Below are positions 10,280 to 21,230 of a DNA stretch of 30,210 nt, in pieces (position 1 is the first letter of the stretch; each line of letters begins with the position of its first letter). The DNA is taken from NCBI RefSeq assembly GCF_000611645.1, contig NW_014013296.1:1-30210 (forward strand). The letters run 5' to 3'. This DNA is from Monoraphidium neglectum. Its lineage: Eukaryota > Chlorophyta > Chlorophyceae > Sphaeropleales > Selenastraceae. The notes beneath the pieces are model-generated. The model saw only the letters and a list, made by a program, of their open reading frames with translations. It ran no database searches and was not told where the DNA came from. A program made the position numbers and the translations under genes.

Positions 10280-12915
10280 TCACGCAGCAATCACAAACTC
10301 GGGCTTGGCGGCGCCGGCGTCAAAGCCCTCGTCGCCATCCGCCTTGCGCAGGGCGCCGAGCTCAGTGGGCGCGCTGGTCTTGACAATGGTGGAAGTGGAA
10401 TAGACAGAGGCATCCACCTTTCGCTCCTGCAAATGTGAAGGGGATGTAACAAAAACGGGATGAGCTGATACCACTACCAATATCCTGCTGCAGACAAGCA
10501 CCGCAGGCAACGCTCCGCTGCATGCAGGTTGCTGCTGCAGCATGATTACCGACCGTCCCGCTGCTACAACGCTGGATGTGGCGGAGCGCGACCGCAAAGC
10601 CTTGGATCCAACAGCACGAGCTGCCTACTGCTGCTCAAACACACCACTCGTGCCCCAGCCCCACAATCATTAACCATCAATGCAATGTACCAAGGGCCAC
10701 GCACCCTGATCTCCTTGTCAATCTGGCCCTTGATCCAGGTGTAAGTCATCCTCAGACCGTCCCTCAGGCTGACAGTGGGCTGCCAGCCCAGCTTCTCCAG
10801 GATGAGCTCGTTGTCGCTGTTGCGGCCGCGCACGCCCTCGGGGCCGGGGATGTGCTTGATGGGCAGGTTCTGCGCGGCGACGCATGAGCGGGTTGGGCAA
10901 TGTGAGCGCCATGTCGCTGCACAGAACCTGACGTGCACAGGGCACTGCATGACAAAAGGAACACTGCAGCAGGTTCGCAATAGCTGGCAGCCCCCCCAGC
11001 GCCTGCTTGCTTGCCACAGCGAAGACCCGAGCGAGCGCAGCGCAGTCCGCATGACACGTGGCAAGCATCACATCAGCAGTACCATCCCGCCTCACCTTGC
11101 CCTCAATGTCCATCACGATCTGCATCATCTCGTTCATCGACACCATCTCGGTGCTGCCCAGGTTGAGGGGCTCCCTGAACTCGCTCTTGGTGATGCGCAG
11201 GATACCCTCCACGCAGTCATCGATGTAGGTGAAGCTGCGCGTCTGCTTCCCATCGCCCCACATCTCAATCTCATCGGGGCTGGTCAGCACCTGGCGGGGT
11301 CAAGAAGGGGAGGGTGTGTTGAGACGCGTGATTAGATGTTGATTTGCATGGGGCACAGCGTGGGGGGCAGCAGCAAAGAGGTTGGGCGAAGGCGCGTGGA
11401 AGAGCGGCTGCAGCACTGAACGGTGCACTCTAAAATACTTTGTTGCAGACACCCAGCAAGTGAACACATCTGCACACACCTTACTGCTGCGCAGCAAGCG
11501 CAGCGCAGCGCAGCAAGCGTAGCGCAGCGCAGCAAGCGTAGCGCAGCGCAGCAACAGCGCAGCAATAGCGGAGCGCAGAAACAGCGCAGCAACGGCGTAG
11601 CAAAGCAACAGGGTAGGATAGCGCGGCGCAGCGCGAGCCCACACACCTTGCGGCAGAACGCAGCGGGCGCCTTCTCGCGGCCACCCTTCCAGGTGCCGTG
11701 CGGCCCATAGATGTTGTGGAAGCGCCCGATACGGCACTCGATGCCAAAGTCCTTGTCGTAGTGCATGCACAGCTCCTCGGTGGCCAGCTTCTCCAGGCCA
11801 TAAGCGTCCTGGGGCTGCGCGGGCCAGGCGTCAGACTCCTTGAGGCCGCCGCCCTCGATCTCAACGTCGAGCTGCTTGTACTCCGGGTAGATGCACGCTG
11901 ACGAGGCGTAGAACAGGCTGCAGGGGCGAGGGCAGGGACGGAGGGGTCCAAGGGTGAGAGATAGATGGAGAAAGACCCTACAAGAGGCCTGCGCCTGCCG
12001 CTTGTGCACAGGCAAGCAGGCGCTTGAGGCAGGGCGCATGGCCGCCAGGCTGCGACGCATGAAGCGGGGACTTGCTGCGCCACGCAAGCAAAAAAATAGG
12101 CAACCTCGGCGTGCGTGTGCCGCAGGGGGCGGCGGCGCTCACCGCTGGACCTTGGCCTGGCGCGCCGCCTCCAGGAAGTTGTAGGAGATCATGGTGTTGT
12201 TGTAGAGGATGACAGAGTGGTTGGACTGGATGAAGCCCATGCCGCCCATGTCTGCCGCCATGTGGAATGCGTGGTCGCAGCCGGACACGACCTTCTTGCA
12301 GTTCTCAAACAGGCGCAGGTCAACCAGGTGGAACTCGTCGCAGAACTCCTCCTCCTGCAGGGTGGAGTTGTGGGCAGCCGACGGGCACGTGAGTTGAAGG
12401 GCTCCAAAATGAGGGGGTTCCGAGGGGGGCGAACAGCCGTGGGCTTCGGCACGGTCTGGCGCGGAGCGTGCCGGGCGCGGTGCAAGGGTCAATGGTCGCA
12501 TGCATGCGCGGATCCAGCACCCACCGAGAAGTGCTCATTGCGCTTCCAGTCGCAGGCCACGATGTAGTGGCCCTCAGACTTGAGGCGGCGGGCCAGGTGC
12601 GAGCCGATGAAGCCGCCGGCGCCGGTCACACAAATCTTCAGGGTGCGCTCGGGCCAGTAGGGCTCAAAGGGAAACTTGGCGAGGCGCGAGACCTGCGGCG
12701 ACAATACAATGTTGCAGGGAGGGGTTGGTGAAGGCAGCGCATGCATGGGTGGTGGGGCGCCACTGGCATCGAAGCACTGCTTAGCAGCGTTTACTGCAAG
12801 GGTGACCCAATTGCGGAGGCGCCCGACTTTGGGTGCATGCAAGCCCGCCGGCTGTGTACACACAAATCCGCACCTCCGTGTACAGATCGGAGACCTGGGC
12901 GTTGGTGGCAACCAT
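10280..12915 (-). CDS. GME: GDP-mannose 3,5-epimerase
   Basis: Seven exons on the minus strand (12874-12915, 12525-12692, 12143-12354, 11647-11917, 11096-11290, 10705-10869, 10280-10426) join in phase to 399 aa; plant enzymes are about 377 aa. The enzyme converts GDP-D-mannose to GDP-L-galactose (and GDP-L-gulose) in the cytosol, feeding ascorbate and cell-wall sugar synthesis. Seen here: Rossmann NAD-binding motif TGAGGFIGSHLARRL near residues 38-52; AADMGGMGFIQSNHSVI; the catalytic set C149 in ASSACIYPEY with Y180 and K184 in DAYGLEKLATEEL; GRFHNIYGPHGTWKGGREKA; EMWGDGKQTRSFTYIDDCVEG; and HIPGPEGVRGRNSDN. The first coding exon is only 14 codons. The identity is about as certain as sequence reading allows. 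Confidence 0.98.
11489..11600 (+). repeat. 19-bp tandem repeat inside a GME intron
   Basis: Three near-identical copies of GCGCAGCAAGCGTAGCGCA lie at 11489-11507, 11508-11526 and 11527-11545 (the first differs at one base). Degenerate copies built from GCAGCAAC/AGCGCAGCAA follow to about 11600. All lie in the intron between coding exons 4 and 5. Confidence 0.85.
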
Positions 12916-14072
12916 GGTGCTGAGCTGCGAGGCGCGGGCTGCAGAGAGTGGGTGATGAAACCGTGCGAATGGGACAGCGCAAGGCTATATGTAGACAATT
13001 CAGCGAGCACTGGAGATAACTCTGGGGCTCAGAGGCTGCCTGCTCGGGATACTGCTTCAGGTGGTGCAGTGAGTGCTGGACGCTGCAGAGAATCAACGTA
13101 AAAACGACGTGTGAAAGGTCAAAAGCAACGTCGAATGTGTGAAGCGAATTGATGTGAGGGCGACAGCGCTATATATGGGCTGTGGGTGGGCGCCTCCCCG
13201 GAAGCCCTGGGGGGAATGTAAAACGAATGTCGACCACGGGCTTCGAGAGGATGGGAGACGTCCAGCAAACGCAAGCGCGCGTATGGTGAATTTTATATTT
13301 GCATTAGAGATGCAAAATACCATGCATGCAGGCTGCAGGCAGGCATGTTGACGACACCCCGCTGCTGGCGAGAGCGCTGGGAGCTGACCTGCGCAATACG
13401 CTCAATTGGCTTGTATTGTGCCAGGCGGCACCACAGATCATGCCTGTGTCACTAATAATCCCTTGAGCCAATACATATGTGTGACTGGGGTCGCGGGGGG
13501 ATCAATCCGTCAGCCCTCAAACAGCGTGTGGCTGGTGGGCTGGGACGGTCCTGGGCCGCTGCCCTGGGCTCATATCATGCGCGGCATCGCCACTGCAGAA
13601 GATGCTGCGACGTGTGCCGGAAAGAAAACTCATTTGCTGAAAGCCGGATATTTTGACAAAACGGGCCACGCCTCGTGCCTGGGGATGCTGTTGTGCCATG
13701 GACTGCCCGACTCCGCGACGCGTGGTCCTGCTGGTTGCAAGGCAGTCCTGCCACCCACGTCCCACCCTGACCCCACTCTGTGGTTCCAGCTTGTTGTACC
13801 TGAACTAATGGGTTTGAGGTAACCTGTCAGCTTCAGTGGCCAGCTTTAAAAATCTTTACCCGGTGACAGTGGCACAGATGGCGCCGCTGCCGTATCCATA
13901 CCCCACAGCAGCAAAAATCTGCCCACAAATGCGAGAACAGGCCGGCACCGCGCGCTATCCAGGCTGCAAAGGGCATGCCTAGAAAGCTCGATGCACCAGC
14001 CCGCGTCGACTTTCCGCTGCTCTCTCAACATCAGAAGCCTTGCGCAGCATCGTCGACGGCTGTGAGGCACGG
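12916..14072. other. Intergenic: GME upstream region and NFACT 3' UTR
   Basis: This 1.16-kb spacer separates two minus-strand genes. It should hold the GME promoter and the 3' end of the NFACT-like gene. It is less GC-rich near 13080-13330, with palindromic GCATGC words around 13321-13347. A 138-codon frame at 13406-13822 (+) has no recognised motif and no splice partners, so I do not call it a gene. Confidence 0.5.
12985..13175 (-). promoter_or_regulatory. Possible TATA-like elements upstream of GME
   Basis: CTATAT at 12985-12990 and TATATA at 13170-13175 lie about 70 and 255 bp upstream of the GME start codon. TATATA is self-complementary, so strand cannot be told. Neither is supported beyond position and composition. 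Confidence 0.25.
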
Positions 14073-15583
14073 TCACTGTCCACCGCCTCCGGTGGTGACT
14101 GCGGCTGTGGCTGCCGAGCTGTCCTGGGGCCTGACCACCACTACCCGGTCCTCCTTGGCCAAGATCACCTGCCCAGGCTTGGCGCCTTTGAACTTGCGCA
14201 CGTGCTCTGAGGCGGGGTGGTAAAGTACGGGTCCGGGAGGAAGGGGTGTTGGGTGCATGCAGGTCGCTGGAACGCCAGGGGGGACGTGGGAGTGGGGCCT
14301 GCGGCGGTGCAGAGGTCCTAACATGCTAGCTCCTGCCTGCAAGCGTAGGCCGCAACGGCCAGGCCGCTGCCCCTCCCCAGCACGGCCCCTGCCACAACCC
14401 TGTCCCTCTCTCCCAACGAAACGCAGCGTGCGGCCCCAAGGCAACGCACCCGCGCGCGTCACGATGACGTCAGCCTTCCCGCTGTCCCGCGCCTTGCTGA
14501 ACCAAGCCGCCAGCGCCGCCGCCGCGCGCACGTCCTCCTCCCCCGGCGCGCCACGCCCCGGCTCGACCCGCAGCAGCGTGTGCGAGCCGGGCATGCCGCG
14601 CACGTGCATCCACAGGTCCTGGGGGTTGGCCACCTGGTGGCTCAGGACGTCATTCTGCTTGTTGTTGCGCCCCACCAGGATCGCAAACCCGCCGGGGCTC
14701 TCGAACCGCCGGAACCCCTGGCCGCCGGCCGCGCCGGCCGCGCCGCCGCTGCGCTGCTTGTCCTTTTTGGTCGCCTTTCGGCCCTTGGCGGCCGCCTTGG
14801 CGGCGAGCCCGGCCTCGGGGGGCGCCCTGATCGCCCCTGCCTCGACCAGCTCGTCTCGGACCTCCCTAAGGGCGGCCAGGTCGTCCGGTCCCTCGTAAAC
14901 CGCGAGCTGCGCAACCTCGGACTCGACCTGCGCCAGGCGGGGCATCAAAGAAAGGCACGGCCAGCATCTTGATGCTGGCAGCGGTTGTGTGCAGGAAAGG
15001 CAGCGGTCCCCGACCTCAGCAGACTCAGATGCCGCGCCGGGGGGTGCGCAGCCACGGCGGCCTCCGGTTCATGGCGCACGCTGTTCCTCCTGCCTGTGCG
15101 AATTTGGCACAAGGCAACGGCAAAAAGCTGGGCTACGACCATGCAGCAACGCTGCGCTCTGCCCGCCACGCGCCTTCCCCCTACCCCACAAGCTGGGCGC
15201 CTGCCTTGCCTGCGTCTCCTATGCCCAACTCCCACCCCGCCCCCCCACCTGCTCCAGGTACTCGGCATCTGCCAGGGCCGCCTCCAGCAGCGGCGCCACG
15301 GCGTCCAGCGCGCGCCGCAGCTTGCGCGCCCGCCTGCAAGGGGGGCGCACCCGGCGCGCAGGGGCGAGCGCGGCTCACTTTGGGGGCTTCTGCCCGGCCG
15401 AGCAGGTGGCACCCAGAGGTTCGTCGCGGCGTCCCAGCACAACGCGACAAACCCTCGTTGCGTCCCCGGGGGAGCTGCGCAACCAGACAAGCAGGCTTCG
15501 GCCTGAGCAGGTAACCCAGACCCCGCGCCAGCAAGACAGGCCGCCCTCCTGCCCTGCCATCACCAGGATGTCCCGGCTGGCCA

Positions 15584-15625
<42 letters not shown>

Positions 15626-17905
15626 CACACTCGCGCACTTGTAGAGTGCCTCTGCCTGCTCCACCGCCGTCTTCTCCGGGTCCAGGGGGATGCTCACGGC
15701 CTCACCGCTGTCCCAGTCCTCCGCCTCCAGCACGGTGGCGCCCTCCTCAATCCTGGAGGGGACCATGAAGGGGTCAAGGCCACAGGTGCACGCAGGGGCC
15801 GAGGGGCCCGTCGGCTTTGAGAAGCAGGTCGCAGCACAACGGACGAGCAGCCGCGCCTATGGAGGCTGGCGCAAGGCAGCACAATCGGGCTGCTGCGGCC
15901 GCCCGCAACAGGCCGCAAAGCCGTCTGCCTGGCTGAGTTGGCTGGAGACGTTTCGAGCCCACCGTAGACCCGCCCGCACCAGCCGCCACCATCCCCCCAC
16001 CCACCTGTACACGTTGGCCATGATGATGTCAGCGCGCCGCTGCACCGCACCCACGCCCTCCGCCGCCGCCAGCTGCTGCTGGAACGCGGTTACGCGGCTC
16101 CGCGCCTTTTTCAGCGCGCCGCGTGCCGCCGCTGTCAGCTTCTGGTGGAGGGATGCGTGCAGCTCTGATGCCTGGAGGGATGAGTAGTAGGCCTCCACGA
16201 GCTCGTGCACCGATTCAAAATGTTTTGAATAGCCGCCGAGGACCGAAAACCTGAGGGTCGCATGGGAGGCATGGGGTCACCACACGGGACGTGGGCGGGG
16301 CAGCTTCTCGGCAGCTGCCACGCAGCTGCTTCAAGCAGGGGCCGCACAGATGCTCCTTTCCGTGTCATACCGGAGCATGCCGGCAGCAATGATAGAACGC
16401 AGTGGCTCGCATGACCTCCCTCCTTTGCCCCCCTCCCCCGCACACACACACCTGCCGCCCGCCTCGTCCAAGGTCGCGGCGTAGCTGCCGCTCTCCAGCC
16501 GCTCCAGCCACCCCCGCCACGCCGCGTGCAGCGCGCCCCACTCGCCGTCAGACACCTCAGAGGGGTGCGCCCGCGGCTGCACGCCCGCCGCCGCGCACAG
16601 CTCCTCGGCCAGTGAGGGGCTGACGCCATGGTATGCGCGCACGCAGCCGCCCAGCACCGTCGCGCGCCCGCCGCCGCCGCCGCCTCCCCCGTGCTTCTGC
16701 TTCCGCTGCGCCCGCACCTGCGCCTCCTCCGCGGCTTGGGGCCCCTCCTCGCGGCTGCTTTGCTGCGGCGCGGCTGCGAGCTCGGCCGCGCGCGACACGT
16801 TGGCGCGCCAAAGCTCCAGCGGCTCCGCGGCGCCCGGCGCCACGCCGCCCGCCGCGGGCGGCAGGGCGTAGGGCCGGCCCTGCTGCACCTGCCGCAGGCT
16901 CGACATGCGGCCGCCGACCTGGTGGCCGGCGGACACCACGACGCCCGCGCCGTCGGTCAAGATCACGTTGCTGTAGTTGGCCATGATCTCGCAGTACACC
17001 ATCCGCGACGGCGGGTCGCCCGGCCGCACGCCAAACTGCAGCTGCGCGACGCGCTCCCACTGCTGCGGGATGTCCGCGCCGGAGAGCACGAGGCCTTTGA
17101 GCTGCTGGGAGGCGGCCGCGGCGAAGGAGAAGGCCTCTGAGGCGGCGCCGCGCGGCGGCGGCGCGCCGGCAGAGAGCCGGGCGGCGGTGGGGTGCCACGA
17201 GAGGTGCAGCCAGCCTTGGCGCAGGGGGGTGCGGAGGCGGAGGGACAGGGTGTATGCGTCGGGCTGCACTACCTGGGGGAGGGAGCAGTCAATAGCAGAG
17301 CGGGGAGGCGTGCATTCGGGAAACTCGGAGGGAATGGGGGGGTGATGGGGGGGCGTTGCAGGGCGGCGGGTCCAGGGCAGGACCCGCAAGGTGGCGAAGC
17401 AGCAGATTGCAGTGTTGTGCAACGCAGGCAGCGCTGGATGAGGAAAAATTTGGCATGGCACGGCGATGCCCACGGGCGCCGTCACGTCGGCATGTCCCCC
17501 GTTGTGCATCTGCGCCACGCTCACCTCCTCAACTTTTGACGGCACCCATTGCGCCTGCAGCTCCTGGACGCAAGCGCAAAGCGCTGTGTAGTCAAGCGTC
17601 TGCTTGCTGCTGCGCACAGCCGGCGCTGACTGTTGCCGCTGCCGCTCCTGCTGCTGCTGCTGCTCCTGCTGCTGCGAGGAAGCTGTGGTGGCGCTTGCTG
17701 CCCCGCGGTGCTGCTGCTGCTGTTGATGCGCCGTTGCCAGCGAGGCCAAGCGCCACCGGCACTCGACGTCGCCGTTGCGCATCACACCAAATGTACCGCA
17801 TCTTCTGCCTCGCCACGCCGCAGCCATTGGTGCTATAACGCGTCCACAGTGTTTTCGAAGCATTCGGGTCGTCGCTTGACGGCTGCAGAGGGTGATTTTA
17901 TTCAT
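14073..17905 (-). CDS. Organelle-type NFACT/RqcH-like ribosome quality-control protein
   Basis: Seven exons (17525-17905, 16452-17272, 16005-16250, 15639-15752, 15249-15333, 14450-14927, 14073-14206) join in phase to 752 aa. Family knowledge: NFACT proteins (bacterial RqcH, eukaryotic Rqc2/NEMF) bind stalled large subunits carrying peptidyl-tRNA and add C-terminal tails. Seen here: an extension of about 85 residues with many Arg and Gln, fitting a transit peptide; NFACT-N start LDYTALCACVQEL and WVPSKVEEVVQPDAYTL; EIMANYSNVILTD; a coiled-coil middle with LYKRARKLRRAL; and NFACT-R sequence FRRFESPGGFAILVGRNNKQND, DLWMHVRGMPGSHTLL and VRKFKGAKPGQVILA. It lacks the NFACT-C end of cytosolic NEMF, so it looks bacterial in type. 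The position of the DR motif reads E200-R201. The start is uncertain: ATG codons at 17905, 17863 and 17827 are all in frame. Confidence 0.9.
15587..15622 (+). repeat. (CA)n microsatellite in an NFACT intron
   Basis: About 18 CA units on the + strand, which read as GT on the transcribed strand. The tract begins within about 20 nt of the 5' splice site that follows coding exon 4 (exon end 15639). Confidence 0.93.
17632..17730 (-). repeat. CAG-rich poly-Gln coding stretch in NFACT N-terminus
   Basis: CTG runs on the + strand (near 17648-17676 and 17710-17725) read as CAG codons on the minus strand, giving Gln-rich segments in the presumed transit peptide. Confidence 0.8.
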
Positions 17906-18166
17906 GAAGCTGGAGAGTGGCCGTGACCAGACAATGCGACTCAATTACGACCGTGCAGTACGCTCTAATTTGAGTTGACCCGCACAATGATCTAGCACAA
18001 CACGCGCTTCACCATACGACGCATTCTGCAAACTAACGAGTCGATATTAAAGGCGTAGAGTTGTGTTGCCAGTAAATTCTTTTCGCCCAGATCTCACTGA
18101 GGACCATAGAACCTGCAGCGTCTTGCACTTGACCGCCTTGCACCTTGGCAAAAGGTGTGTCTCACC
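17906..18166. promoter_or_regulatory. Divergent intergenic region between NFACT-like gene and bL9
   Basis: Only 261 bp separate the two start codons, and the stretch is AT-richer than its flanks. A TATTAAA-like word at 18044-18050 lies about 120 bp before the bL9 ATG. If 17905 is the real NFACT start, both core promoters must share this spacer, and a common bidirectional promoter is plausible. Confidence 0.5.
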
Positions 18167-19983
18167 ATGACAACAAACGGGATTCTGCGACCGCTGCTGA
18201 GCGGCGCTCTCTGGCGTCAGCATCAGCAAGCGCTGGACGGCGCGACGTGGGTGTGCGCTGCGGCGGCAGCGACCGCAGCTACGCCGGTGGCGGGCTGGTG
18301 GCCCTCACAGTTAGCAGCAGCAGGCGCGTGCGCCCATCAGCACCAGCAGCAGCGGCACAAGCACACCGTGAAGGTGGTGCTGCTGCAGGTGGGCCCCAAG
18401 TGGAGCGGGCTGCGGCAGCACGTTCATGATGTTCAACAGTCACGCCACGCCCCAGCAGCGGAGCCCGCATGAGAATTATGGACCATGCAGTTTGGGATGA
18501 TGTGCAGAATTTCACGCACGGCTGCGTACGATGCAAAAGTCGCGCTCATGCCGCGGCGTACCCACAGGACCACCCCAAGCTGGGCGCAGCTGGAGAGGTG
18601 GTGTCAGTGAAGGCAGGCTACGCGCGGCACAGCCTGTATCCCTCGAGAATCGCAGACTACGCGGTGCCGGGCGTGCTGCGGAAGATGCGGGTGAGCGGCG
18701 GCACCAAAGACTGGGGAGAGCGGCGACACCATTGGTCGGGGAGACGGCTGCTGCGCAGTGCAGAGCTTCGAGCGCGCAACCGCCGCCGAGGGGCCACCTG
18801 CTTCGTGTGCGGCAGCTGCCGACCCGCTGGACTGTGCTCTTTCCTGTGTGTTGCACCACGTTCGTCCTCAGTGCATTGACCTGCTGGTCTCACTGCCACT
18901 TCATGCTCTGTCTCGCAGGAGCAGGGGCTGCTGCGGGGTGAGGGCGAGCAGCCCGCCCGCGGGGCGCCCCGGAGCGCGGCGGCGCAGGGCCTGCTCACCG
19001 GCGGGGGCGCCGCTGCGGGCGGCGACAAGGCGGCGCAGGAGCTATCGCAGATCCTCCACGTCCTGTCTACACAGAAAGTGGTGAGCAGCCGCCCTTGCTT
19101 TTGCGCCCCTGATCGTGGTTGCTGGGCCCCAACACCGCTTCCTCGTCGGCGGCTTCCTCGTCGGCGGCTTCCTCGTCGGCGGCGGCGCGACGTCCTTGGC
19201 AGTACCACTGGCCAGGCGCATGCATGTGTGTGCGTGTGCGCTCCTAGTCGCTCTCCCAGACACACTCACAGTTGCACCAACAATTGAGCGTGCAGGCGTG
19301 CAAGGATGCCACACCCGCGCTTATGCGCGTGCACACACAGGTGAACCGTACGCACGGGTGCCCGCACACGCACACAATCTCTAGCGCCCGCGCCTTGCGC
19401 TTCCCTCGCAGGTCACGCGGCGGCGCTACCAGCGGAAGACGGAGGAGCAGGGCATGATCAATTCGGTCGGGAGGCGCACCATCGCCGCGGCCGTGCGGGA
19501 CCAGCTGCACATTCACCTGCCTTGGGACGTGATCATGCTGGACGGCCCCATCACTGAATACGGGGAATTCAAGGTCGGTGGTGCCAAGTGCAAGGGCAGG
19601 TGCTTGACGGCTGTATGTGTGTGTGTGTGTGTGTGTGTGTGAGTGTGCGCGCGCGTGTGCGTGCGCGCGTGTGGCCATGTCTGCAGGCTAGCGCACGCAC
19701 ATGCTTGGGGGATTCCAGAGGGCAACGCACGTCATTACATTTGCGCTTGCGTTTGTGTGGAAGCGGCAACCGGCGCGAGCAATGCCGCTGCCCTCCAGCT
19801 TATCACCCTCACCAGCCGTCACCTCTACCGGCTCTGCTCTAGAACGACCCACTCACCCACCTCCACTCTCCCGCGCACAATCCCCCCTCCCCCCGTGTGT
19901 CCCAGGTGCCCCTGAACCTGGCGGCACCTGACGGCCAGCAGGTGGAGCTGGAGCTGGAGGTCATCAAGACACGCCGCATGTGA
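18167..19983 (+). CDS. Organellar ribosomal protein bL9
   Basis: Five exons (18167-18388, 18568-18690, 18919-19080, 19412-19573, 19906-19983), all joined in phase 0, give 248 aa. bL9 is a bacterial-type large-subunit protein that binds 23S rRNA near the L1 stalk. The L9 signature is split across the first junction: KVVLLQ then DHPKLGAAGEVVSVKAGYAR and YPSRIADYAVPG. The last exons encode the C-terminal domain (VTRRRYQRKTEEQ, AAVRDQLHIHLPWDVIML, VPLNLAAPDGQQVELELEV). The first 67 residues form a Gln/His/Ala-rich extension typical of an organelle-targeting sequence. Mitochondrion seems slightly more likely than plastid, but the sequence does not decide. The ATG at 18167 is the first in-frame ATG. 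Confidence 0.93.
19139..19183 (+). repeat. 15-bp tandem repeat, three copies, in bL9 intron 3
   Basis: TTCCTCGTCGGCGGC is repeated three times head to tail, about 60 nt after the 5' splice site of the intron. Confidence 0.85.
19616..19641 (+). repeat. (GT)n microsatellite in bL9 intron 4
   Basis: About 13 GT units, followed by GT/GC-rich sequence to about 19670, starting roughly 40 nt after the 5' splice site at 19574. Confidence 0.92.
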
Positions 19984-21230
19984 CGCACACACGACCCGCC
20001 AGGCCGCAGGGCGCCAGGCTTGCAGCACGATGTTATCGACCCCGTCTGTGCATGCAGTGCGCAACACCGGCACGGCCAGGGGGCAGCAGCCTGCACTGAG
20101 GCGAGGCTGCCCGTGCGACCTGCGAGCAGCGAGCGAGGTCTGTGGCGTGGCAGGGTTGTAAATTGCACGCATCTCGGCTCGCGAGTCCCGACAGGCCAGG
20201 TACGGGTCGGCTGTGCTGGGCAGCTGGAGCCGCTGCTTTGCGCCGGGACAGGCTCGACACTGTGACCGAGAATGGCGGGGCAACTGCCTGTCAGGTGACA
20301 GGCTATGCACCTCAGGAGACGGCTGGGGTGCGTCGCGTTGGGACTGAAGGGTGATAGATTACACAAGGTCTTGGCGCTAAACCCTGGTGGGGGGGGCGCC
20401 TGGAGTCAAGGGGCAGAGGGGGTGGGTTCCTGATGTGACTGAGCCTTACGTAGCTTGGAGCCAGGTTTTGCTCTTGCACACTGAAAACCCTTTACACTGC
20501 AGCCGCTGCCAGGAGTGAAGCGCGGCATGCGGCCCGGTGTATACATTAATAGTGAGGCATCCTGTCCTGTTTCCCTATAATGGTAGGCATCGGCGCCTGC
20601 CATTAAACAAGTCAGCCGCGCCTCAACCGCTGGGTGACGCAAGGAAAACCGAGACAAGATTCCACTGCCAAGTAAAGTCCTTGATCAGGTGGATCTACAC
20701 AGCAAGGAATGCTCACGTGAGGCACAACACCGAGGAAAGTCACGCCCGAAATGCAGGTGCTGCAGTACCACTGAACAGGGTGGTCCAGTGGCCGCCTGCA
20801 AGGTGTCCTCCCACCACCCGGGTGTCGATCGCTTCGAGTGCAAATTCCGAAGGGTTGTTGGACGAAATTCATTTATCGGACCTAGGTACTGGCCATGAAT
20901 CACTCTGGCAGGCATAACAAATTTGCGCACGGTCACACTCGGCATTGGTCGGTGTCACCTTCCGCGTTCAATCCCACGTCCTCGCGGTAAATAGACGGAA
21001 TTTTGCCTCCAGCATTCCCACAACGCGGCCGTCGGTGCGCGCAACCTTGGGTCAATTACGAGCTTGTTGCGCACGCAGAACATCACTGTCACCTGAACGC
21101 TGCAGCACGGCCTGGACACCCGTTGCTCTGAGCGGCGCCACGACGCCTTTGCGGAGGCGTTGAACCCGTCCACTCCAGCGTCAGCGCCCAAGCGCCAGCA
21201 CAGTCACCCTCCAACGACCCAAGAGCGCCG
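19984..21230. other. Intergenic: bL9 3' UTR and LPMO upstream region
   Basis: This 1.25-kb stretch has a TGTAA motif, a G8-type run near 20388-20396 and an AT-richer, complex part from about 20440 to 21000. Overlapping frames of 60-126 codons occur on both strands at 20537-20945 with no motif I recognise; a decayed mobile-element fragment is possible but unsupported. No tRNA-like fold was found. Confidence 0.45.
20157..20161 (+). terminator. Putative polyadenylation signal TGTAA
   Basis: TGTAA lies 174 nt after the bL9 stop codon, in a plausible place for 3'-end formation. Confidence 0.4.

Noticed and set aside
11641..11917. Long frames on the + strand opposite GME exon 4
   Set aside because: Mirror frames of a GC-rich exon; the minus strand encodes the catalytic Cys, Tyr and Lys of the epimerase.
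13406..13822. 138-codon open frame upstream of GME
   Set aside because: No family motif and no phase-compatible neighbours; the composition does not resemble the coding exons of this window.
16331..17524. Continuous long frame through the first NFACT intron as one exon
   Set aside because: The frame is open through 17273-17524, but conserved NFACT sequence joins directly when this part is removed (KVEE to VVQPDAYTL), and GT-AG borders fit exactly.
20377..20385. CTAAACCCT, a match to the plant telobox or telomere unit
   Set aside because: A single copy in a spacer far from any ribosome-biogenesis start codon; no array, so probably chance.
20537..20945. Overlapping frames on both strands, possible retroelement remnant
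   Set aside because: No reverse transcriptase, integrase or transposase motif, no terminal repeats and no target-site duplication could be seen.
20940..20990. TTCAATCC segment resembling a tRNA T-loop
   Set aside because: The flanking bases do not pair into a T stem and no acceptor or anticodon arms were found.
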